Origin: Leucaena leucocephala
Lineage: Eukaryota > Streptophyta > Magnoliopsida > Fabales > Fabaceae
Assembly: GCA_037074615.1 (NCBI GenBank)
Contig: CM073545.1
Coordinates: forward strand, 16,572,001 to 16,636,000
DNA length: 64,000 bases
Reading direction: 5' to 3'
Shown: piece by piece, positions 33,526-42,690 of the stretch
Position numbering within the stretch: position 1 is the stretch's first letter
Layout: each line of letters begins with the position of its first letter
Notes under the pieces: generated by a model
The model's database searches: none
What the model saw: only the letters and a program-made list of their open reading frames with translations
Told to the model about the DNA's origin: nothing
Translations under genes and position numbers: made by a program

Positions 33526-35319
33526 TTATATGTCCTGCATTAATTGCGTCTCAGGTACCATACTTTCATCTTCAATATCACTCATTTCAAATATAATAGG
33601 AAAAGGTTTCATATCCATTAATCCCATTATTTCATCTCCTGGGTCAAGTTCATCGAAGCCAATTTCATTTGAAATATTTCGGCCCAATTGCGAATGCACA
33701 GAACATACCTGGGCCTTGGATGAAATGGGCTCACTGCTTCTCTTCCTTTCCGCGTCCTTCATTGCGCCTTCCATCGCTCCTTCATTAATCCCGAGTTCCA
33801 CTGCTTCTATTGCATCGGCCGCCTCCAGCGTTCCTTCAGCAATCTTCCCCTTGAGCTCTGTCGGCAACCCTATCACAATCCCATCATTGTCCTCTCCCGT
33901 CTGAACCACATCCCTAGCCCTCTTCTCACTCCTTCTCTGTACCATTACCTCTTCCTTACTCCTATCCATAGCCCCCATCGCCTCCCTCGTTGAGCTTTCC
34001 TGCATCCTCTCTGCATCAATCCTCTTTTTCCACACCTTCTCTTGTCTAATCGGTACCAAATCTCCCTTTGGCGGCTGTGACTGAGCCACTTCCTTACCGT
34101 TACCGCTTTGAGTACTGTTGCTTCTGTACTGTTGTTGCTCTTGGATCTCCGCGTCTGCGAGAATGCCAAATCGTGAACCCCTCATTTCCCGGTGAGTCGC
34201 CTCCGCTTTATTCTCTTTTGGCTTCCTTTGTCGACGCGTTTTCTGCACTACCTTCCATTGCTCTTGGCATCTGGTCTCGTTGTCCCCTGTATGTACTCTG
34301 TTTGTCTGATGCCTATTCTCCTGATGATTCTCTTGCTGATTGGAGTTCCTAACTGGACATGTTTTATTACGATGCCCATAAACCCCACAATTTGTGCACA
34401 GCATATGAAGGCCCTCATATTCTAAATAATAATTTTCATCGTCCAATTGAAATCCCGGCATCAACTGTTTCTGTAAATCGACAAGAACACAGATCCTTGC
34501 ATAATGACCCCTAAGCTGACAAGAGGTGTTCATGTCCACTTTAATCGTCTCCCCTATTCGGTTCCCAATGATGGTAAGAGCCTGTTCATCATAGTATTCT
34601 AAGGCCACCTTTGGCATACGAACCCAGACTGCAACCTTGTTAATCGTCTCCTATTCAAGCTTAAAATTCGGCTCCCAAGGTCTAACAGTAAGATAGTGAT
34701 CATAAATCATCCATGGCCCCCCAGTTAAAGCAGTGAAGTAGTCTTCTTTATTTGCCATTTTGACCACATAAAACCCATAGCCAATATTGATAACGTTAAG
34801 AGCCCCCTTCTTCGCCCACATTGACTGTAATCGAGTTTGGAGAGCTTTAAATCCTATATTCCTATCCAACAGTTTAACAATCAAAGCTTTCCTCCAGGCT
34901 TTATGCAGTCTCTTCTTCATTCTTCCAGAGAAACAAAATGTAGGAAAATTTCTTTCAGGATCTTCAATAGTTTTGCACAACGGCTCCTCCTCTTCATTAT
35001 TCTCCTGTTGGGTATCTGACATTGAATCCTCAGAGGCCATATCTTCATTTTCTTCCTCCCTCTCATCTTCAACAAACTCCTTATTACCATTCCCACCTTT
35101 TAGCTTCTCAGCATATGTCGGCCCACCTTGCACATATTCAGCACCTCCTAACCTCAGTGCAGGCCAACATCCTTGATAATGCTCCTCATTTCCAGCCTTA
35201 CTTCCATCATTTTTAATCTTCTTTGAGCTCCTAAATAGTAGATCATCCTCCTCTTGGGATGAAGGAACAGTAGTTGCTTTAGAACCAGAAAGCACAATCG
35301 CCATTCGTACGGAGAGCAT
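33526..35319 (-). pseudogene. LINE ORF1 with one internal stop
   Basis: From the ATG at 35319 the frame runs 222 codons to a TAG at about 34651-34653 and then resumes in the same frame to a TAA at 33526. Before the stop is the DUF4283-like domain (FSGRMKKRLHKAWRKALIVK, GPWMIYDHYLTVRPWEP). After it is a typical continuation (AVWVRMPKVALEYYDEQAL, KVDMNTSCQLRGHYARICV) and a CCHC knuckle (CTNCGVYGHRNKTC). ORF1 proteins coat the LINE RNA and help transposition. The single TAG falls between two conserved parts, so it looks like a point mutation rather than a normal boundary. The downstream tail is charged and disordered. Confidence 0.85.
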
Positions 35320-35365
35320 TTGTCGACCACTAGAATTACTATTCAATGTACCATCTCGACTCCTT

Positions 35366-35906
35366 GATTCAATTGCCAAGCTACCAATTATATACTCCCT
35401 CTCCTCTCAAGAAAATTAATAAAAAATAGTTTGTATTGTTCAAAATGATCAACATATTATTACTATTTTTAAATTATATTCAAATTAAAATATATTTATA
35501 TTAATTATCTTTAATTTTATATAATTTCTCTCCATAGTACAATTAAAAAAAGTATTTGTGAAAAAAATTTAATGTTATTGACTTTTTATAAAAGGTCTTG
35601 TATTAGAGGCCATGGCATCAAAAAATCTTTATGAGTATTTTATTGGCCGTAAAAGTTAAGAAACTTAGTTACCATGAATACTATTTTGTTTTTTTATAAG
35701 ATGACAATGAATACTATTGAATGTGAGGAATAACGGTTCAGAGTCACCTTCATGCTTAATTGTATTAACTTGGCCCAATTATTCGCTTCCTAACAAATAT
35801 TTTTTTATATATTTAATATAAAATTTAATTAAAGAGTTTTATTTTAATTCTAAATATAAGACATATTTTTTATATCTATCAACTATTTATTAAAATTATC
35901 TATATT
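35366..35906. other. AT-rich intergenic DNA right of the LINE
   Basis: Very AT-rich; no gene or recognisable repeat was seen. Confidence 0.55.
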
Positions 35907-36306
35907 AAGGGCCTATTTGAATAAGAGTTTAGAAAAATATTTATAAAAAAAAGGGCGTTAGACAGCATTTAGAAGAACAAAATTAGAAAAGAGTTTATGG
36001 AAAAAAAATGGTAATAAATACATGAGTGTTTGGATAGTTATTATTAGAAAGACTTTTATAATTAAAAAATTATTAGAAAGTGTATGATTTTATTAAAAAT
36101 ATGAGAGAGGAGAAAGGATGTAAGAAAAAATAAAGGTAAAATAATAATTGGATAGTCCATAAGTTATTTTACTGTTTTAGAAGTTATTCTCAGTAGTTTA
36201 TAAAAAAACTTAGTTTTAAACCATGGTTTGATCCAAAAATACTTTTAGATAAATATAGCTGTTTGTTTTAAAAAATTTTCAAACTAAAGTTTGCCAAATA
36301 TGCATT
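35907..36306. mobile_element. MITE-like repeat, copy 2
   Basis: The ends are inverted: GGGCCTATTTGAATAAG on the left and TTTGCCAAATATGC on the right. The interior shares ATGAGAGAGGAG, GTAAGAAAAAATAAAGGTAA and TAATAATTGGATAGT with copies at 17071, 36457 and 51592. There is no coding capacity. ATTAA flanks both sides, which may be part of a target duplication. Confidence 0.6.
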
Positions 36307-36456
36307 AATATTTTCTCAACAGTAATCAAGTGATAGAATGAGGGTGAAAGTTAAAGAAAATGATAATAGTATTTTAAAAAATATCTCATATTAACTAATT
36401 TATTTAATATAATTAAATTAATTAAATATATCTTATATTAATGACTAATAAGTATA

Positions 36457-36974
36457 TGGGCCTATTTGGATAAGAGTTTGAAAAGTTGGCTTATGAAAAA
36501 ATAGGGCTTTTAGACAGCTTTTAGAAAATGGCTTTTGGAGAAGAGTTTATGGAAAAAAATAGTTATAAATAAATGAATGTTTAGATAGTTGTTATTAGAA
36601 AGACTTTTATAATTAAAAAAATTATAAAAATTGTATGATTGTATTAAAAATATGAGAGAGGAGAGAGTTGATATGAGAGATAGTGGAGAAGAGAGAGTAA
36701 ATAAGAGAGAGGAGAGAGGGTGAAGAAGAAATATAATTGGGATACTTTTAGATGAAAGATAGTGTAAGAAAAAATAAGGATAAAATAGTAATTAGGTAGT
36801 TTATAAGCTCTTTTACTATTCTAAAAATTAATTTTAATAACTTATCTAAAATTATAATTTTAAAATATGATTTGATCCAATTTTTTTTTAAATAAATATA
36901 ACTATTTATTTTAATTTTTTTTAAATTAAAATTTAAGCTAAAAATTAAAATCTTAATTAGAGAGCTTCCAAAAG
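36457..36974. mobile_element. MITE-like repeat, copy 3
   Basis: This is the longest copy of the family. It runs from GGGCCTATTTGGATAAGAG to an inverted end (rev. comp. GTGCCTTTTGGAAGC). TATA occurs at both outer flanks. A GA-rich interior duplication (GAGAGAGGAGAGAG) makes it longer than copy 2. It is non-coding. Confidence 0.6.
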
Positions 36975-38493
36975 GCACTATAACTTATAGAACGCATGGC
37001 TTGATGGTGGTGAGAGTGTTTTGTTTTCACCTCTCAACCTGAGAACAAGACAATTTCAAAAATATATATACTGTAGTTTTGGGATATATATATATATAAG
37101 AAAATTTTCACCGAATTTTTCTATATAAAGAAGAGTAGGAGGGCGGTTGAAAATAAAATAAAAGAGACATTAAAAGTAATTTCAGAAACGTAATTTGTGG
37201 AACTTGTTGTGCATGGAGATGATGAATAATATACATGTCCCCAGATACCAAGACACCAACTATTCGTGTCCCTACATTTAAAACGTGCCTGTCTCTCACC
37301 GGCCGCAATAATTTAAGCACCAACATTTCATCAGGAATTTCCACCTTCATTTTCCCTAAATCAGTAAATTAGTAATAATTTAAATGTCTTATCAAGGGGA
37401 AGCAAAAGCCTTGGGAGGACAGAAGAATTATTGAGAATGCACTCCGTTCTTTTACTTTGTGGATGACAGAATGGTAAGGTTTGACCTGTTGACCAGAAAA
37501 AAAAAATGAAATAAAATACTGTGGTGGAGTAAGTAATCAAGGGGGAGAGACAAAATCTGATGTGAAAATATTTATATCAATAATTTTAAATTAAAAATTT
37601 TATTTTTAATTGTTATAAGAAATTCAAGAGAAATACTCTTAAATTTACAGGTATTTATTTTATGATTTTCCAAAATTCTAATTCATTGAGCTGGGTGTTG
37701 TAGTAATTTAGTGTATTTTTCTTATTTAATCAAAAAATAATTTTTTAAAGATATTAAATGTAAAGGACTTTTATTTCTCGATCCTAGCGCGACTAGATAG
37801 GTCTTGATAATAAACTTAATTTTTAATATTTAAATATATTTTATTTTCTTATTAGATAGGGCCAGTTATTATATTAACTAACTGTTGGTAATCATCAAAC
37901 TTTTGCTTTAACTTTCTAGGTTTTACAGAAACAGTCACCATTGTCATATTTTAAAGGACAAACTAATTTTCACGTCTTTTGTTATAAATATTATATAAGA
38001 TGTCGATAATTTTTTAAGATTTTATCTCCTATTGAGTATTGTAGCGTATAACTCGTTTCTAATATTTATTATTTATAATTTTTAATTATATAATTATATT
38101 ACTTAATTATCTTTTTATATACTTATAACTTTTTAATATTAATATTTAATGTTAATATTTTATAAATAAAAAATAATATATGCCCATTAGAGATAATAAT
38201 ATAAATAATAATCACTCTCCGATTTCTTTTTAATTTTTTTTTATTTTTTTATTTATCTCATTTCAAATTTCTCTTATATTTTTTTCTATTTTTATAACAT
38301 TTTTATAGTTGTTCCTATTTTAGATACTTATATATTTTTTTATTAAGTCATTAAACTTTGCCACGTCATACTAATTACTGTTTAATAAAAGACGACGGTG
38401 ATAAGCTATCCTAATCCCTAGTTTTATTTTTTGATGACAAAAAATACCCTTTATTAACTATGGACTTTTCACACAGCCACCCATCTCCTTTAG
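36975..38493. other. AT-rich intergenic DNA
   Basis: A minus-strand ATG frame at 37108-37350 (MKVEIPDEMLVLKLLRPV at its start) is the only coding-like piece. It has no recognised domain and no neighbouring exons, so it is not called. The rest is AT-rich. Confidence 0.5.
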
Positions 38494-39151
38494 GATTTGT
38501 TTAGTTGGGGGGGGTTTAGAGGGGAGGGTAGGGTAGGGAAGATATAAGTGTATTTGATTAGGAAAAATAGAGGGGAGAGGAGGTGAAATTTTTTATCCTT
38601 ATGTGCTCACCTCCCCTCCAAAAGTGGAGATTTTTTTAGGGGAGAGAAATTTTTTATGCAAATTTAATAAAATTACCCTTTGTAATATTTTAATATTCCA
38701 ATTATACTCTCCTCCTCTCCTCACACATCAAGCATCAATTTTCTCTCTTTTTCTTTTTTTTGACATTTTTACATTGCTCAAGCATTTTATTAATTTATAT
38801 ATTATGTTAATATATATAATAATTATTAATTAATAAGAGATAACATTAAAATTTTATCATATTTTTTATTTTTTTAATTTTATCATTATATATAAATGAG
38901 ATAAAAAAATTGAGATTTATAAATTAAAAAATAATAATTTTAATATAAATATTATAAATAAATTTAAATAAATAGGTAAGAGCATATTTGTCAACTTTTA
39001 ATTAACTCCCCTCCCCTTCCCTCCCCTCCCGAACCAAATAAAAAGTATCACCTCTCCTCTCCTACCTTCACCCCATAATCTCCTTTATCCTTACTTACCC
39101 TCCCTTACGTTAACTAAACATACCCTCCCCTAAGTTGAACCAAACAATGCC
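38494..39151. mobile_element. Tourist-like MITE, about 658 bp
   Basis: The terminal inverted repeats are GGATTTGTTTAGTT on the left and GGCATTGTTTGGTT at the right end read in reverse. Both are followed inward by G-rich tracts (GGGGAGGG). TAG flanks both ends (38491-38493 and 39152-39154), a 3-bp target duplication as made by PIF/Harbinger transposases. The interior is non-coding and AT-rich. The family assignment is from TIR and TSD type only. Confidence 0.65.
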
Positions 39152-39154
39152 TAG

Positions 39155-40859
39155 TCATCTTCATCTACCTTACACACAATCTCAACGCCATCAACCATCT
39201 TCATCCCGGCATTCCACTGCCATTCAGCCTCCGCCTTGATCTCCTTAGGCTCTTTCGCCCTCCACCGTCCACCGCCGAAGGTCAGAGGGTTCGAAGGTCC
39301 TGGGCAACATTGGAGCTTCCATCTCAACGAGTCGCTCTTCCTCTCCCACTGCCTCCGTAGATCTGTCTCTCCCTCATCGGGCGAAGGTCTTCAATTGAAG
39401 ATCTTCTCTCATCCTCTTTGGTCAACTAAACGTCGTAAATCTCTTCCTCCGTCATCAGCTCCGTCTCTAGTTTCATCTTCCCCAACGAAGTTGGGTCATC
39501 GGAGGTCTGGGTTCCATCGCAGGTTTCTTCCGGCCGTCAACTTCGTCCCTTTGGGTCTGGGTCTGGGTTCTCAAAGCTGGGTCATCCTTCGAATCTTATG
39601 TAGATGGCCATTAATATTGCTTCAGCCTGACTTTTTCCATCTTCGATCTGGTTTGCTGGGTCTTTCAAATCTGTTTGTTTTTTTTGTTTGTTAAAGTTCA
39701 TATCTGGTTTGCTTAGTTTCAAATCGGCTCCGTTGTGTAGTCAGAAGAAGAGGAGCTCGCTTTTGGTTTTCTCAAGGTGGAAGGCAATGAGGAGATGAAG
39801 GCGGGGCAAGCCGGAGATGAAGAAGGGGCCGGCGTTGATGTCGATCAAGAAGATTAAGATGGGTGCAGTGTGAAAAAATTGGGATGGTTAGTCAGATCCA
39901 CTTGGAGCAGCTGTCTGCCACGTCATGATTGACTAAGGGTGTTCAATGGTTTTTAACATTTAAGGACTAATAGACAAATGCTGTCAAAGCTTAAAATCCT
40001 GTGCTTGACCAAATTGAATGGATTTATTTCTGTTTACTTGTAGCTTTTTTTTTTTTTTAAGAAAAGAAGGAAATAAAACAGAGCTTGTCGCAAACATATA
40101 TTCAATCAATTAATTAACACTTGAGTCTATAGAGACTGGAGAATCTGACTTTTTTGTGGCGGTGGGGATAATGTGTCGTGTTAAACAACAGAGAACGTCC
40201 GTAAAAGCCACTCTTTATCATGCAACTTCACTGTGATCCAAACATTTTACTACTATAAATGTTTTTGTGAAAAATATGATTATTTAATTTTCTAAAGTGT
40301 CAACTTGCAAATCTCATGCAAGTCTGTCTCTCCCCCTTCATTCCTTTTTCCCTTTTTTTTTTTTCTTTGATTAGATTTTGGAATCTTAAGGTCGTGCCAG
40401 CATGTCTTCATAATTAATACATCAACATGCTTCAAATATCTGGTTGTGGAACCCAACTACTAATCACCACCAAATTCCCATTTCTCAATTTCCCAAAGGA
40501 TTCATTAACCAATACTGCTATCCAACGTTTTCCATTTTTAAAAATGCCAAATGGTTTGGTTTCAAATAATGGCATTTAATTTAGTTTAGACAAATAACTA
40601 ATTTATTTTCAAAAATAACAACTTTAATTATATGAAACAACGAACAAATTACCCTTTAGTTTTAAAAGATAATGAGGGGGAGTCTTTTAACTCTTAACGT
40701 ACACATGATGAAGAAGAGAAAAAATAAGAAACTTCAAACACGTTGAGCATCACAATATTACATGGAAAGTTAACTTAGTAGAATAAATTCAGTTGTAATG
40801 CTGTTTGCTTGATATTTTAACATTTAGATTAAAAACAGATGATGGAGTTTATTATTGAT
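39155..40859. other. GC-richer non-coding block followed by AT-rich DNA
   Basis: The stretch 39180-39890 is much less AT-rich than the region, with pyrimidine-rich runs (CTTCCTCC, CCGTC) as in plant leaders. No frame starts with ATG and holds a domain; the longest open stretch (39236-39694) begins with TTG and reads as low-complexity Ser/Leu/Arg. It may be a captured or decayed gene piece. From 39960 nothing was seen. Confidence 0.45.
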
Positions 40860-41085
40860 TTTTTTTATACAAAATTTTTTAGAAAGGGGTAGGTTTACTA
40901 ACGATCTAAGAGCAGAGCGGGCCGTTTATTACCCTCAGGCATAAACTTAGGTACCCAGGAGCTAAGATACCTCCCCAAACGTCACGACTGGAACTACAAC
41001 AAAATGATATTCCTCAGAGATCAAACACGCTTTAAATGATCGCATGTCTTATCTTTTCGTCAGTTGAACCCGCGAACGATGGGTT
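40860..41085 (-). mobile_element. SINE family A copy
   Basis: The copy runs from a T-rich tail (TTTTTATACAAAATTTTTTA on plus) through CCGTTTATTACCCTCAGGC to the head with GATCAAACACGC and a CAGTTGAACCCGCGA-like end. It aligns along its length with the copies at 9705, 61140 and 61428, although the region of GGCGAAGTCTCC is shortened. Confidence 0.65.
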
Positions 41086-41125
41086 ATTGATCTTTTGGAA
41101 AGCATCTATTGATCTTTGACAAACT

Positions 41126-41311
41126 TTTTTTTGTTGTCCACACGGTTTACTGGAGCTTTACCACGACTACATCTGGATCAGACCTGTATCACGTACCTGG
41201 CTATAGTGGGTGAGTCTCCTAACAAATATTTTCTGTATACGCTAAAGCTCAAACTTAAGATCTTGCTTAAGTGATACCGAGATGTTTATTACTTGAACCA
41301 AGCCCGTTGGT
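41126..41311 (-). mobile_element. SINE family B copy, diverged
   Basis: On the minus strand it has the head ACCAACGGG...GGTTCAAGTAATAA and the body of family B, with many substitutions (GGTTTACTGGAGCTTTACC on plus). Imperfect target duplications ATCTTTGACAAACT (41112-41125) and ATCTTTGATGAACT (41312-41325) flank it. It is older than the two copies to its right. Confidence 0.8.
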
Positions 41312-41391
41312 ATCTTTGATGAACTTAGGATTATCATAAGGACACTTATCTTTTTTATTTTTTTGGTACAATAAGGACACTTATCTTTTTT

Positions 41392-41575
41392 TTTTGTTGC
41401 CCACCCGGTTCACCGGAGCTTTGCCCCGACTGCATCCGGATCCGACCCGCGTCGCGCACCTGGCTATGGTGGGTGAGTCTCCCAACGGGAATTTTCTGCG
41501 TACGTCAAGGCTCAAACTCGAAACCTCGCTTAAGTGATACCGAGCCGCTTACCACTCGGACCAACCCCCGTTGGT
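41392..41575 (-). mobile_element. SINE family B copy in a shared target site (first)
   Basis: This is a full-length, little diverged copy (minus strand head GGTTGGTCCGAGTGGTAAGC, body GGTTCACCGGAGCTTTGCCC on plus). AAGGACACTTATC lies on its left (41373-41385) and AGGACACTTATC on its right (41576-41587). The right duplication also serves the next SINE. Confidence 0.88.
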
Positions 41576-41593
41576 AGGACACTTATCTTTTTT

Positions 41594-41779
41594 TTTTGGT
41601 TGCCCACCCGGTTCACCGGAACTTTGCCCCGACTACATCCTGATCCGACTCGCGTCGCGCACCTGGCTATGGTGGGTGAGTCTCCCAACGGAAATTTTCT
41701 GCATTCGCCGAGGCTCAAACTTAAGACCTCGTTTAAGCGATACCGAGCCGCTTACTACTCGAACCAACTTCCGTTGGTT
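41594..41779 (-). mobile_element. SINE family B copy in a shared target site (second)
   Basis: This is a full-length copy in the same orientation as its left neighbour. AGGACACTTATC lies on both sides (41576-41587 and 41780-41791). It differs from its neighbour by scattered substitutions, so it is a separate insertion or a diverged duplicate rather than a recent tandem copy. Confidence 0.88.
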
Positions 41780-41797
41780 AGGACACTTATCTTTATT

Positions 41798-42555
41798 TGG
41801 TGGTGGTGGTGTTTTTAAGAGTTATGGGCTGGTTTAAATAATGAGACTTGTAACATACGATTCATGAGCGGCGTAAAAAGCCCACTTCAAAAGAGTCTTC
41901 GCATTATAAAATTCCCTCGTAAATAAATGATTTGTTGCTATTGAGATATTGAGTAGAATTGTTAATTGGAATATATTAACTTCCTTTTTGTTGGTAATAG
42001 GAATCTATTAGCATTTAGATAACGATGGTGGATAAGAATCAGTGCACGTACTATGCTTATTAAATTCTATTATCAGCTAATTAATTAATTATAACATCAG
42101 TCATGGTAAAATGGTTCTCGTTTAATTTACTAATATTCAATAACTGATGCATAAAAAAGGAACGAGTGGATATATACTTTACATAAAACTCGTGTTCTAA
42201 AGTATAAACTCTAAACTTCTACGGTTCTACCTACTCCAGTGTACATGGCAGGCACTTGTTTTTAGTTTACGAACAGTTAAATAACTCGTTTCAAAATTCA
42301 CATAAATTCTTAAAATTAGGCCTACATGTTTTCATCTATGTTCATAAAAGGAATATATATATATATATATTATAGAAAAAAAGTTTAGGTGAGTTGGGTA
42401 CTGGGGACTCACTAAAGTTAAGGTATGCCTCTAAACTAAAAAATTATTTGTAGATATATTTATAGATCACTTGTCTACCAACAAAATTTTTATATCAGTA
42501 ATAGGATTTAAACTAAAAAATCTTGTGAGTTATGAGTTGGTTGGTAAATTTTTTT
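41798..42555. other. AT-rich intergenic DNA
   Basis: No gene was seen. A GGT trinucleotide tract follows the SINE cluster at 41799-41811, and a TA repeat lies at 42354-42370. Confidence 0.55.
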
Positions 42556-42690
42556 TAGTACAAAAATTGTTGATAGGGTTGGGTTTATCCACAATCTAAG
42601 GGCAGGGCGAAGTCTCCCTTCCTCCTAGGTGATATTAATGTCGGGTAGAACGAGCCGTCTATTATCCTCATACGTAAATCTAGACACTTA
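42556..42690 (-). mobile_element. SINE family A, partial copy
   Basis: The tail and middle of family A are present (TTTAGTACAAAAATTG, GGGTTTATCCACAATCTAAG, GGGCAGGGCGAAGTCTCC, CCGTCTATTATCCTC). The Pol III head is missing, which fits 5' truncation. Confidence 0.65.

Larger units (their letters stand above)
29326..35351 (-). mobile_element. L1-type LINE retrotransposon with target-site duplication
   Basis: This element of about 6.0 kb is read on the minus strand. It is bounded by an exact 14-bp duplication, CATCTCGACTCCTT, at 29312-29325 and 35352-35365. Next to the left copy is a T-rich run (the A-rich tail on the sense strand), as expected for target-primed reverse transcription. It encodes ORF1 (nucleic-acid-binding, one internal stop) and an uninterrupted ORF2 (endonuclease, reverse transcriptase, RNase H). 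Only about 30 bases precede the first ORF1 ATG, so the 5' UTR is probably truncated. The perfect duplication and open ORF2 indicate a fairly recent insertion. Confidence 0.95.

Noticed and set aside
33530..35216. Plus-strand frames within the LINE
   Set aside because: They are antisense shadows of LINE ORF1, with Ser/Pro-rich low-complexity content.
37108..37350. Minus-strand ATG frame of 80 codons
   Set aside because: The first 45 residues look protein-like, but there is no recognised family and no continuation by splicing could be found.
38320..40020. Possible MULE with long terminal repeats around the GC-richer block
   Set aside because: TGCCACGTCA motifs at 38361 and 39916 suggested terminal repeats, but they are in direct rather than inverted orientation and the ends do not align well.
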